A stretch of 64,000 nt of DNA, taken from Cyathus striatus (taxonomy: Eukaryota; Basidiomycota; Agaricomycetes; Agaricales; Nidulariaceae). Within the stretch, counting starts at the first letter, position 1. Each line of letters begins with the position of its first letter. A program made the position numbers and the translations under genes. Shown here in pieces: positions 49,245 through 60,798 of this stretch. The stretch covers positions 3,534,001 through 3,598,000 of the forward strand of contig JAOVFP010000001.1 of NCBI GenBank assembly GCA_025738555.1, read 5' to 3'. The notes below the pieces were generated by a model. That model did not search any database. It was not told where the DNA came from and saw only the letters and a list, made by a program, of their open reading frames with translations.

Positions 49245-51500
49245 ATGGAATACTATGCTACTTTAGGGGTTTCTGCTGACGCTGCGGAAGATGATATTAG
49301 GTCTGCCTACAAGGCATTGGTACGTGTCTATGTTCTTCAGGGCTATCTAACACTCGTTGACTTCGGTTCTTACAGGCGCTGAAGTGGCACCCTGACAGGC
49401 AGCTACAAAATTCCGGCGAGGCGACGAGCAAATTTGTTCAGGTGAAGCCTCGAGTGTGATCAGTGTGATGAGACCTTTTGGCTGAGCTGACCCTTGACCT
49501 GTAAGATCAACGATGCGTACAAAGGCGTATTACGTGAACGTCGTCGCGCACAGAGGAAGTCTGAGAAGCCGGAGCAAACTCCTGAAGCATCGACATCGCA
49601 AGCCGCATGTTCTGACCCCCCCAAGGTCGCAGAGGATCCTCCAGAATTCATTACGGAACCATTCATAGTACCTGTCCACCAACATTGCGAAACATCCTCT
49701 TCGTCATCGGCCACCTCTACGAAGTCTCGGGGCTCTGGAAGCTCCAGCTCACATTTACACTCATCTCTCTCTTCAAAGGACAAGGCTTTAGATACTAAAA
49801 AGGACCATGATAAACCTTATTCTTCCAGCTCGGGTTCAAGTTCATCTCACTCTTCAAAGAACAAGGCTTTAGACTCTAAAAAAGACAACGGCGAATCTCA
49901 TTCGTCCAGCTCGCGTTCAAGTTCATCCCACTCTTCAAAGAACAAGGCTTTAGACACTAAAAAAGACAACGGCGAACCTCATTCGTCCAGCTCGCGTTCA
50001 AGTTCATCTCACTCTTCAAAGGACAAAGTTTTAGACACTAAAATGGACCACAAAGAACATCATTCATCGTCCCCGACTGCATCTCAGACAAGCTCTCCGA
50101 TGACGTCTGTTGCCTCTCTTTTCGATGATCATAGGAGTACTCCTACAGGAGGCAATCGTACTCCGTCTCAGCACGCAAGCCGCTACAGTCTTTCTTCAAG
50201 TTCAACCGCCCCTTCTTCTACCTCGGCCGCTTCCTCCCACCATTCTACTTCATCGAAACCTTCCCCTGCGACAACCACAACCCCGCCTCGTGCATGTGTT
50301 TATACATACTATAGTGCTTCGTCCGATGATCATACAGAAAATAAGGATGACCGCCCTCAAAGCGCTCGCTCATCAGTACACTCTACATGGTCATTCTGCG
50401 ATGCAGGTAATGAAATTCTCCCGAACGTTAGGTTTGAAGACCGTCACAGCTCCCACTCAGCAAAACTTGGACCATCGCAGCGCGATGGTAACAATAATGA
50501 TCACCGCACTGAGGACCCTCAGTGCAGTTTCTCTAAAGCCGATCCTGGCTCTGCACGTCGAAGCCGCGGGTCAGAGAAAAGCATTCACGAACGGTCCACT
50601 CATAGTAGCTCTCGTTCCTCTGTCAAATCGGAATCTTCAACTAGCAGCTCTATCAACTCGGATGCTACCAGCGTGTACACTGCAACAGCGCCCATCGTCG
50701 AGATGCCGGGCGTTCCCCGAAACATAGATGATTCCCATTCATCTATCAAATCCGATTCGAAGCTGCGCAAACAGTCTAAACCCCCAGACCATCGTACAGA
50801 TAAGTCGTCTTCTCTCAGTAAGACCAATGACTCTGAAGACCGCTCGGACCGAGTCATTCTTCCGGAGTACGACCCACCTCTTCTCCGTGAGTCTGGTGGC
50901 CCGAAGGAATGGGTGTATCCGCTCACCTTGTCTTTGGAAGAGATGTACAAAGGGAAGAAACTCCGCTTTCGCGTCATTCGGTATAAGCTCTCTGGGAAGA
51001 AGAAGAACGTTATTCTGGACTTCAATGTTCCCGCTGGTTGTCCCAACGGGACCAAGATCGTTTTCAAGGGATGTGGGCACGAGCTGGAAGACGGGACGAA
51101 GCAGGATGTTATTTTCCTTGTTGAGGAAGCGAAGCACGATAAGTTTATCCGTGACCATGACGACTTGATTATGGATGTTCGGCTGCCTTGGCTTGAGAGC
51201 TTGAACGAGGAAAAGGGAGAGGTGCATCTGAATGGGATTGATGGCAAGCCACTTCGCTTTGACATCGATTTTGCAAAACACAAGTCATATTTGGGCGCCA
51301 CTGCCATACCTGATGCGGGGATGCCTCGCCGCGATGGCAGTGGCAGAGGCAATCTTGTTGTTAGGTAAGGCTCATCAATGTTTTACGTCTCGTGAATGTT
51401 AACTGACAGTGGCTCGTGTTTCTTTAGATGGGAAATTGTTTCTTCGTCGCCCTCTCGTTGGGAAAGCTTAAAAAATATACTAAGCTTCAAAAAAGGTTGA
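49245..51500 (+). CDS. DnaJ/Hsp40 co-chaperone with Ser-rich repeat insert
   Basis: J-domain partner of Hsp70. Exons are 49245-49319, 49376-49441, 49506-51364 and 51428-51500, giving 690 residues. The J-domain is split over three exons: MEYYATLGVSADAAEDDIRS, then ALKWHPDRQ with the HPD motif, then INDAYKGVLRERR. Residues about 70-450 are a Ser-rich, likely disordered region containing an 81-bp repeat in tandem. The last 200 residues form the DnaJ client-binding C-terminal domain: EWVYPLTLSLEEMYKGKKLR, FNVPAGCPNGTKIVFKGCGH, RDHDDLIMDVRLPWLE, and GMPRRDGSGRGNLVVRW near the end. No zinc-finger CxxCxGxG repeats are present, so it is type B. The Ser-rich insert is far longer than the Gly/Phe linker of ordinary type B proteins. 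Confidence 0.88.
49760..50065 (+). repeat. 81-bp coding tandem repeat, about four copies
   Basis: The CAAGG/CAAAG anchor recurs at 49781, 49862, 49943 and 50024, exactly 81 bases apart. Each unit codes 27 residues of the form KxxALDxKKDxxxxxSSSSxS plus SSSHSSK. Units 2 and 3 are nearly identical. In-frame unit length means copy number can change without breaking the protein. Confidence 0.9.
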
Positions 51501-52455
51501 GATTTAGGTTAGTTTATTGTTACTTACGAAAGTGGACTCCGCTACCTGTAATTATATTCTTTAACATGTTATCTGTAATTCACAAGTAAGTATGTGCCTA
51601 TTTTCACTCCCAAGTGGATGGCTAACAATTGACCGTGTTCCAGACGGTGTATTGTTACAGAACTGAGTCCCCCATGACTCAAGAACATGCACAGCTCAGC
51701 TTTTAGGCAACTTGAGGAATCAATGCGATATGTTTACTTTTCATTCAGCCAAGTAGTCCCAGCGCCGCAGTAGCGGACCACTTTGACGTTGCTTCCAGAT
51801 GATGGGTAGGTGGGTAACAAACCACCGCGTGCAAGTACGTCGTATTGCTGTATTGGACATAACAATTGGAAAACCGTGCACGCCTGGGAACACATGTACC
51901 ATACGCGAGGATGCTCCAAAACATATTTTCCTTGCAGATGATACATGCAGTTTGCAGACTGTGGGGCTCTACTTGTCGGTAATCGTAGCTTAGATAAATG
52001 AAAAATCAGATAAGTACGCTCGCTCGCTTAGCTCACGGCAATGGTAATCGATTGAACCGTGAACATAGATATCGGAAATACTGGCCACAAAGCTCAACTT
52101 GAATATAGCAAATGAGGGTTAAGTAAATCTGACATCTTACTCTGGTGTCTAGAGTGTCCGCAGTCCTTTGTGGACTTGTAGCTCGATTGTGACAAGCTCC
52201 TCAAACCCAAGCGATTATAATCGTTCATGCATATGAGAGCATATGGTCTTCTTGGATCCAATTGGTTCAATGCCTTCGGGCACAAGAAGACATCACTCGG
52301 TTACGAATTGAGATGGCAGATGGACGCGTACATAGTTCACCATCTACCACATGTTGATCCGTTGGATCTCTCTTTATCTTTAAGCACAGTACATCTCCCC
52401 CGGTCCTGCATTCTCGTTATCTTTTCGGCCTGCGTACCACTAAAAGGGCTTCAAA
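51501..52455. other. Intergenic region
   Basis: About 950 bases between the DnaJ gene and the alcohol oxidase pseudogene. No feature was recognised. Confidence 0.4.
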
Positions 52456-55217
52456 ATGAACGAAGCTAACAATGAGATTTATGATATCATCTTTGCCCGG
52501 AGGTGCTCAGTGTTCACTATTTCTAACGCGAGTCACTCCTGACCATTTACGATCCCGCAGGTGGAGCTGCTGCATGTGTCACAGCAGGACGGCTTGCACA
52601 AGCTGATCCTTCTTTAAAATTTTTGGTAATTATCATATCTTTCCTCGTTTAGCGTTTCTAGCGGTAAACACACCACACAGGTCGTTGAATCAGGGCCTCA
52701 CACTCGAGAACTTCAAGAACACGTCCAGCCAGCGCGTGTTTTTAGCAACTTCACCCTTCCAAAGGCCTTCACATTTCACGTAGGGCAGCCGAGCGATTCC
52801 GTCGCCGGCCGCTCAGTTATTGTACCATCTGAAGATGCTTGGGAGGTGGTTCAAGTGTAAACCGTAAATACCACTTCTGAACATACAACTCTATGAATTG
52901 CTCATCTGTTATATAGTAATGGTATACACGCGCGGTTTAGCCTCAGATTATGATGATTGGGAAACGATATATGGGAACAAGGGATGGGAATCCAAGGACT
53001 TAATTCCCCTCTTAAAGAAGGTATCGTCATCTTTCCTTTATTACAAGAGATCATTACTAACTTCCATGCCAATTCAAGGCCGAAACGTACGAGAGCGAAA
53101 TATTCAATTCTACCCATGGAACTTCCGGGCCTATCAAGGCCTGTATGGCGGACTCGGAGATCAGCGTTGCTGAGCAGTTCCTTGAAACTACAGCACAGTA
53201 CGACAAGGAACGCTCCATAGCAGAAGACATCAACGACTTCACGACCGTCAATAAATACGGGGTATGTATCAACACGTCGTCTAAGTTCAAGGAAATACTA
53301 ATTATCATTTCACTTGTTACAGAGATGGGCAAGGTAAAAAAAAAATCAAAATAACCATCCCATATTTTCTAACAGACGAGTTTGAAGGTACATTGATGCT
53401 AAATCTGGAAGAAGATCGGACACACCTCATCGCTACATTTACAACCAAACTGCGAATGCGAACTTACAAATCCTGGCCAGCAAACGAGTTGTACGAGTTA
53501 TCTTTGAGTGCATTCAAATTTCCATTCTACTCGACCATGTTAACTGAATTTGCGACATAACAGAGAAAATAAAGCAGTAGGAGTCGAGTATGTCGACGAC
53601 ATTGTTGGTGATGGGACTGGAAGATCTGCCACATCTGTTGCTCGTGCGTCTCGCTTAGTGTTTATCGCTGGGGGGGCATTCGGCTCTCCAGCTATTCTGG
53701 AAAGGTACTTCCTCATATTTTCTCTGTCATCCCGTCCTTGCGATGTACAGATCTGGGATCGGTGCCCGTGCCATTCTGGAAAAGAATAACATTCCAATTC
53801 TCGTTGAACTCCCAGGAGTAGGTGAAAACTATATGGGCTCGTCTTAAATCACTAACCTCTATAAAGAGTAGCCTTGCTGAGGTTCGGTTTGTTTCTAGAC
53901 CATAATGTTGTATTTGTCCCATATTTAGCCAGCGAGGACTCCGACACATTGGATGCTGTATTCAGAGGGACAGAGGAAGAAATTGAGCGTATGTATTTGT
54001 TAAGAGCAGCATATCGACAACATACTAATTCGAAGATTTGTAGCATTCGTAAGTCGATGGAGGAATGAAGGCAATGGCTTGATGGCTCACAAGTATGCCC
54101 TTTTCAACTCCATCATTTTGTATGCGACGCTAATCACCTCCAAGCGCACTCGACGCTGGAATCAAACTAAGGCCCACTCCGAAGGAACTCGAAGAGCTGG
54201 GTCCCGAGTTTGCAGAAAGGTGGAAAGCACACTTCGAGGGCGCTCCTGACAAGCCGGTCATGCTTTTCGCATCTTTCGCAGCGTAAGTGAATATGTTCCC
54301 GAATCTACCGTCAGCACGCTTGTTAATGCACCTACCACACAGGTATGCTGGTATGAACCCAACGCACCACGACGTAAATACTTCAGCTTCTGTTACTTCA
54401 CGGTGCGTTGTTACTGTTACTGGTACCTAGTCTAAGTAACTCATGCTAGGTACAGGCGTATCCTGTTTCCACTGGACACGTGCATATCACCTCCGGCGCC
54501 GATGCATATGGAAAGCTTGACTTTAGACCTGGCTACCTTGACAAGTGAGTAGCTGAGCTCTAATAATCGGCGCGTAGACTAATTTCTTTGGGAATCGGTG
54601 TGGAAGACGTAGTAGTACTCCGATGGGTTTACAAGAAAGGGCGAGAACTGGCAAGACGAATGAAGGGTTATCGCGGAGAATTTGATCTCGATCACCCGCG
54701 GTTCCCAGCTGGAAGTGATGCTATGGCCAAAGCTACTGATGGTCCAGTTGACATCGACTCTGCAGACATCAAATACACTGCGGAAGATAACAAGGTGATT
54801 GACGAATATCATAGGAGAACAGGTGGGTTGCTGTAGTTGGTCCTGTGTAAATATAAGCTGACTACTGATGTGAAGTGGAAACTACCTGGCACTCGGTAAG
54901 GATTCAATCCATGTCTCCTCTGAGTACTTGCTGATGGATAACTTAGATTGGTACTTGTGCGATGAAATCCCACGAAAGCTGAGGTGTTGTGGATGAACGA
55001 CTGAATGTCTATGGAGTCCAGAATCTGAAGGTTGCTGGTACGTCGAGGCGCACACACATCATTCTAGTAACCAGAATAACCAGGAAACTGTGCAGACTGT
55101 AGTATAGCACCCGGAAATGTGGGAGCAAATATTTACAACACTGCAATTGCGACTGGGGAGAAGGCTGCTGCCTTTATTGCGGAGGATTTGGGGATTAAGG
55201 GAGTTACAGCTACTTAA
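52456..55217 (+). pseudogene. Alcohol oxidase copy 4, inactivated
   Basis: Closest to copy 1 (600-3404) but on the other strand 50 kb away. Exon order and most intron positions are kept. Breaks: exon 1 reads IYDIIFA and then has one extra base before the glycine motif (52493-52503). The second GMC signature has lost one base, so PSGRC becomes PSEDA (about 52827-52845). In the exon with LGTCAMK a TGA replaces a Gly codon (about 54990-55000). The intron after ENYMG has GC where copy 1 has GT. The final exon still reads SIAPGNVGANIYNTAIATGE and ends at 55215-55217. Two frameshifts plus a stop make a working enzyme unlikely. High retained similarity points to recent loss. Confidence 0.85.
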
Positions 55218-55385
55218 ATAGGTATAGATAAGATAAGATTTATTATTTACTAATATAGAATCTTATCTTATCTGTGAGTGTGATAAATTTGATATGAAAA
55301 TGACTCGCTCAGAGATTTCTCTCACCTCTTTAACGCGATCCTCGCTAGATATTCCTCCCTCCCTCTAATCCATTTACCAGTCACT

Positions 55386-56723
55386 ATGCCCATCCTTGGC
55401 CTTCCCATCAATCTCCCGCCAACCTACCCACCCCACTTTACCATCGAATCTGCCATCCGGCCCAACATCCTCGCCCTCCACCCCTACCGCTGCGCCCGGG
55501 ACGACTACAAATCCGGTATCCTTCTCGACGCGAATGAAAACGCCCTTGGGCACTCCATCGCGTCCTCCCCGGACCCCAGCCTCACCTCCGCGCTCGACCT
55601 CGACCTTCACCGGTACCCCGACCCCTCCCATGACGAAATCAAAGCGCGCATCGCAGAGCTGCGCGGCGTACCGGATGTCAAGCACGTCTTTTTGGGTGTT
55701 GGGTCCGACGAGGTTATTGATTTGCTCATGAGGGTGTGTGTCGCACCTGAACGGGAGAAGATTCTGATTACGCCCCCGACGTATGGGATGTATGGTGTCT
55801 GTGCGCAGGTTAATGATGTTGGCGTTGTGAAGGTACCTTTGGAACATTCGGGGGATAATGGAGAAGGAGGGGAGAAAGGGAGGTTTAGCGTTCGCGTTGA
55901 TGAGGTGTGAGCATGTGCTATTTTATCTTACTACCACCGACTAAGATCATGAATAGGTAAAAAAGGCAATTTCAGCCGACCCGTCGATTAAACTCGTCTT
56001 TCTCTGCTCGCCCGGAAACCCAACAGGAACACTCATCTCCCTCCCGTCTGTACGCGCGATCCTAGAATACCCGGACTTCAAAGGCATAGTTATAGTCGAC
56101 GAAGCATACATCGATTTCGCAGACTCAAACGCGAGTGCCGTATCCCTAGTGAAAAAATATGCCAACCTGTGCGTTATGCAGACTCTCAGTAAGAGCTTTG
56201 GATTGGCTGCTATCCGGTTCGTTATCCTCGTTCTTAATAACGACGCGTAAATTGTTGACGGAAAGACAGGCTAGGTATTGCAATAGCCCAACCACCCCTA
56301 ATCCAAGTCCTAACCAACACTAAAGCGCCGTACAACATCTCAACACCCACAGCGCACCTAGCACTCTCCGCACTCTCACCTGCATCCATAGCCATCATGC
56401 AATCCAAAGTCGCCACACTCACCGCCTCCCGCTCTGCCCTTCTATCTTCTATACAGTCTCTTGCTCCATTGGGAGTGGGCAAAGACATCGGAGGGAACAA
56501 CGCCAACTTTATCATGGTCCCCATCTTAAAGAAAGACGGGAGTGGAGAGGACAATGATCGCGCGCAGAGAGTCTATAAGGCACTTGCTGAGGAGAATGGA
56601 GTCGTGGTGAGATTTAGAGGGAACGAGATGGGGTGCAATGCGTGTTTACGGATTACAATTGGGACGGAGGAAGAGAATACGGCTGTGCTTGAGAAGCTGA
56701 AGAAGGTGTTAGAAGAGTTGTAG
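55386..56723 (+). CDS. HIS5: Histidinol-phosphate aminotransferase
   Basis: PLP enzyme of histidine synthesis that aminates imidazole-acetol phosphate using glutamate. Exons are 55386-55904, 55957-56216 and 56270-56723, giving 410 residues. Visible motifs: ILLDANENALG near the start, LHRYPDP, FLGVGSDEVIDLLMR, ITPPTYGMYGV, CSPGNPTGTLI, IVIVDEAYIDFA, and the PLP-lysine region TLSKSFGLAAIR. The C-terminus has VVVRFRGNEMGCNACLRITI with the substrate-binding Arg. Introns are 52 and 53 bases. A complete, ordinary housekeeping gene. Confidence 0.95.
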
Positions 56724-56878
56724 TCTTTTCTCCGCATAATATTATTTGGATACTATGGGAATGTTTGAATACTTATAGGATATATATGGGAAAGTAGAAC
56801 TGGTTCGAATGATCATCAATCGGTGCATGTTTCACCAAAAACAAAGCTCCGCGGTTAGTGCTACTGGTATAAACATAA

Positions 56879-56969
56879 CTCTCTGTCTGGGAGTCGAACC
56901 CAGCTTTCGCGCGTCCATCCACCTATTACAAGTGACAGGCGCGTGTACTAACCGATATACTAACAGAGA
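56879..56969 (-). tRNA. tRNA-Asp (GTC) with a 19-base intron
   Basis: The acceptor stem TCTCTGT pairs with ACAGAGA, followed by discriminator G. The D-arm region starts TAGTATATCGGTTAGTA, as in eukaryotic tRNA-Asp. The anticodon stem CGCGC/GCGCG encloses the loop CTGTCAC with anticodon GTC. An insert of about 19 bases follows the base next to the anticodon, the normal position for nuclear tRNA introns. The T arm is CTGGG-TTCGACT-CCCAG. Mature length is 72 bases. The reading is on the minus strand. Confidence 0.92.
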
Positions 56970-57335
56970 GTTATATTATAGTTCAAATAAAAGGTATAGC
57001 TATGGCGCTGATCCGATCTTCACATGTGCAACCGACCATCCCAGCTTTTTCCTTATCCTCCCAATATCCACCAAGTATCCACCACGAGTTCATGTCAGCA
57101 TTAAACGACATGCATTGGCACCATTCACTCTAAACTACTTATAACTGAATACACTTGCGGAAGGAGGCGTGCTTGGAGTTGGACTGGTTCGAAAGCCTCA
57201 TTTTCAGGTGTAATACTGCGATAGCCGGTAAGAAGAACCCAGAAAACATAGGAGGGGAGACCGTTTGATCCAACACCGACGACGTATGTTTAAATTTCTT
57301 GGATTTATCTCATAATATCTTACATTTTACATTAG
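56970..57335. other. Spacer
   Basis: About 370 bases between the tRNA and the unknown multi-exon locus. If that locus is a gene, its missing 5' exon may lie here. I could not define one. Confidence 0.3.
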
Positions 57336-58234
57336 ATCTTCCTCGCGGCGGAGAAAGGACTCGAGCCTTTACCTTCGTCAGAGGAGGAACATGAATCTAT
57401 AAGCTCTCTACGCCACACAGCTTTTCTGCTCTTTTCTTATGTTACTTCTCAGTTATCTAGTCCTTCTTTAGCAGAAGACTCGGAAGACGGCAATGTAAGT
57501 CATTTTATTTTATTGTTGTTTTGTCTTCTGATGTTGATGAGTAATGTAATAGATGGTTCAAACCAGCCGCCGTAGGAAAAGAGGCAAATGTGGTAGAAGG
57601 AAGTACGCCGAGATCATATGCACTGGCCCTCCCCTGGTGAATAAATCTGAAAGAGTGGTATCTCCTTCCTTGCACCTTCTAGTTCTGCCGTCACTTCCTT
57701 TCCGACCACTTCCTTTTACGGACGCATTGAACGTGTCCAACCCCTACAACACTCGTCTCCTGAACATCTCGCTGCTTCACCACCTTCTAGTCCTTTGGGG
57801 GCAGTGGATCTGCGAATTTTTACAATCACGCAAGATAGACAATATTTTGGTTCCAATTTACTCAGTAACGCGCTCAGTGTTCACGTTCCCGCGTCTTTTT
57901 CTCGTTGCATCGATGAAATTGATATGCGCATTTGGCAAATCATTCAGAGTGGTGAAGTTGTTCACTAGTGCCGATAACCGATAGCATATCAGATAATTCA
58001 GGTGCTCGTTTGCTCGTTTGACTGCCTAAGCTAGAAGATGAGGTTCGTCAACCTCAGCTTCAGGGCTTTCTGTTCAAATGCAAATTCAATTATGTTGTAT
58101 CCAAATTCTCGGTTTTGCTTCGCTTTCAGATCTGCTACTTTCCTCTTGCCTCAATCATTGCTCGAAATGTTCCATCGCCTCAAGTGCTCTTTTACACTAT
58201 CTTCACTTTCCTTTTCGCTGCTGTCGAAGAATAA
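57336..58234 (+). CDS. Unknown multi-exon locus, model incomplete
   Basis: Three exons join in consistent phase: 57553-57636 (FKPAAVGKEANVVEGSTP), 57683-57951 (AVTSFPTTSFYGRIERVQ ... DEIDMRIWQIIQS) and 58035-58234 (EDEVRQPQLQGFLF ... FTFLFAAVEE, stop 58232-58234). Donors and acceptors are GT/AG, and splicing is needed to remove stops. A further open block at 57336-57494 (EKGLEPLPSSEEEHESISS) has good splice signals, but its phase does not fit the next exon and I found no start codon. So it is either a pseudogene, a gene with a missed exon, or chance. I do not recognise the product. The last exon is hydrophobic and aromatic. Confidence 0.35.
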
Positions 58235-58685
58235 TGACGGCTCGGCTTCCTTTAACGTCCATTTGAAATCGACGAACGTACTCCGCTTGATTTTCCGCTC
58301 GCTTTGCTAGAATTATCCCCGAACTATAACTTTCAATGGCGTATAACGAACCAGCTCAGACGGACTGTTTCTCTAGGACAAGTACCTTGTACGAATCATA
58401 CAGAACAACTAGAACTGTTTTCCAATATATCACTATACTTCTAGCACCACTATTTCTATAAGACGGATTGCCTGAAATCCAGTTCCCTTGGACTATAGGT
58501 AAAATATTTGTTCAGAAGTTAAAAATGTATTTTCCTGCTACTACATCGGATTTTATCAAGAAACTGATCGTCGCATGAGCATCCTATATAGAAGTATAGC
58601 GGGCTTGATCTTGGAATGTCGACTGGTCTCGGAGGTGGCGCTCGTATTCGGAGTTTTCACATAATTATACACCCTCCTATCATTA
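58235..58685. other. Convergent intergenic region
   Basis: About 450 bases without a recognised feature, at the 3' end of the minus-strand GTPase gene. Confidence 0.4.
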
Positions 58686-60296
58686 TCAGAAGCCAAAGAC
58701 TGAATCTAAAACCCTTCCGATCATTCCAAAGAACCCACCTCTTCGCCCACTCTGCTGCCTGCGACGCAGTTCCTCCATTTCTCGCAAGATGGCCTGTCTT
58801 TCGGCTGCCGATGCAGAGGTCACATTGTTAAGACGCGCTTGCAGACTATCCATCTGTCGTTTGTGTTCAGCTAGCATCCTGGTTGCTTCCCGTTCCGAAG
58901 CGGCCTTCATCTCACGGAGACGAATCTCAAGCTTGTCCTTCTCTTCTTTGTAGTCCGACGCAAGCTTTTTGGAGTCTTGTTGGACCCTGTTCATTTCTGC
59001 TTGTAATTTCTTCGACTCGGCTTCGAGTTCGCGTCTGGTTTCCTCGTCTTTAACACGAATCGCCTCTGGATCCGATGTCACCAAGGGCTTTTGGATGCAC
59101 AACAGTGAAGGACGAACCTCTCATTTCCTCCTGCATTTCTCTCAACTCTTTCCTATGTTTTTCAACCTGCTCCATAAGCTCCTTGTTCAACTCGACGCCA
59201 GCTGCCGTCTGAGATAGTTCTTTCTTCTGGTCTACCAGCTCCCGCTGAATCTGAAGAGACATAGGATGGTTTCCTATAATCTGCTGTAAAATAGCCTGCG
59301 CTGACTGAAGCGTATTATCATTCCGAGCCATCTGAGCGCCCTTATCAAGCACAGGTTTGAAAAACATATCCTGGCTTATTAGCTCGGCCTCTCTTGCCTC
59401 GCCTACCTCCTTGCTTACTTCGCCCCACATGTTAGTGGCAATGACGACGTTCTTTAGGCTGCTTTCTCCACATAGCTGCCTGAACATCTTAAAATTCCTA
59501 GTTGAAATCCCGCCCATGCGGAAGTCGGAAATTCTGTGAAAGTAGATTACACCAGCCAGCTTCATTCCTTCCTGGTACCTAAAATTTCAAATTTCAAAAT
59601 AAATATGTTTTTATTGTGAAAGGAGAAGCGTACGTGGTGGCGAGAAACGCGGCAATCATTCTGAGGATGTCAGTGTCACTCTTGGTGGTATCATCGAATC
59701 CAGGAGTATCAATCAAAGTAATATTTCGGCCATCCAGTTCGAACGGATTAGCAACTTGGACGGAGCTTGTACATGATTTTAGGCCCCTTCCAACGCGGAG
59801 AGTGGAACCGCTGACGAGATTGATGAACTATGTTCAATGGTGGCGATAGTGAGTGTGATTGCTGAAGCCACTAGTCGATACGTACTGTTGTCTTTCCACT
59901 GCCGGTGGCGCCCATTACGCTGAAAGTGGTGGCGTTTGGGTGAGTAGAAAACGTCTACTTATTATCAAAGGAACTCACGCTATAGCAACTTCGCTCGGAT
60001 CGAATTCCCTTGCGGAGGTGGTGTGTGTCTTCCGAGAATGCGGGTGAGATGATGGTGTAACGCTAGCGTATTCTTCACGTACTGTGTGTTGGCCAGTAGT
60101 GGAGGACTTAAAGCCCCTGTATAAGCTATTCGTGAATACCTAAGTGGCGTTTACGGAAAGAGCGTACTAACGATACTCGAACTTCTTGATCATTGGGAAG
60201 GCTTGAAACAGTTACTACATTGTTACCAGGGGGCTTGGAGGGAATGGCTATCCCTGCGTAGGAGCTGCTTGAGTTAGTATCGTCTGGTCGTCTCAT
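58686..60296 (-). CDS. P-loop GTPase (AIG1/G-domain type) with C-terminal coiled coil
   Basis: The ATG is at 60294-60296 and the stop at 58686-58688. The first 80 or so residues are Ser/Thr-rich. The G domain is built from several exons: AIAVMGATGSGKTT (G1 P-loop, about 59895-60010, split by an intron), FINLVSGSTLRVGRGLKSCT (G2 region), LIDTPGFDDTTKSDT (G3, about 59680-59730), GVIYFHRISDFRMGG and KNVVIATNMWGEV (a degenerate G4). Then follows a long helical region with many Glu, Lys and Gln, including ELVDQKKELSQTAAGVELNK and MREAIRVKDEETRRELEAE across a 55-base intron. It closes with a Gly/Phe tail, GFFGMIGRVLDSVFGF, which may bind membrane. Basidiomycetes have large families of such GTPases. 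The role is unknown. Confidence 0.85.
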
Positions 60297-60798
60297 TTTC
60301 AGTCCAGAAACACTGGAGGTATGCGATGGGACCTCCTGCTTTTATCTGTGGAAATCAATCACCCACGTTCTATCCATGATGCATGCATCTTCGGAGTCAA
60401 GCCCTAGCAAACTCACCATTCATCACATTTTAAACTTTGCAAATGCATCTTGGAACATTCACAGTGGAAGCGTACACCTCGTGAATTGATTCTATTCCGC
60501 AGCAAATACACAGTAACAAGTAGAGGGCACAGTATGTGATAGGATTCGTAATGATCGAGTAGCAGAATATGACCTGCATCACTACATGAAATAATGCGAA
60601 CGTGAGTAGCGTAGTGAGTACAAACACATAATATAACGTATGAATAATACAACAATGGTGAATAACATGACATGCGTTTCGTGTCTTCGTAAAGCGGATA
60701 GAGTACAACAGAAAGTATAAATACAACAGGAGAAACCTTAGATCCTAGAGAAAAGCCAAAATAAGAAACTTGAAAGCATGCAAAAAAGTTGGGGACAC
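60297..60798. other. Spacer between two minus-strand genes
   Basis: About 500 bases, the likely promoter of the GTPase gene. One frame is open at 60413-60802 but is AT-rich and hydrophobic, without a motif. I do not call it a gene. Confidence 0.35.

Noticed and set aside
49760..50065. Regular 81-base repeats resembling a CRISPR array
   Set aside because: The repeats are contiguous without unique spacers, keep one reading frame inside a DnaJ gene, and the genome is fungal.
50600..51352. 250-codon minus-strand frame, and a 205-codon plus-strand frame at 50110-50727
   Set aside because: Both are shadows of the DnaJ protein's Ser-rich and C-terminal coding sequence, with composition set by that frame.
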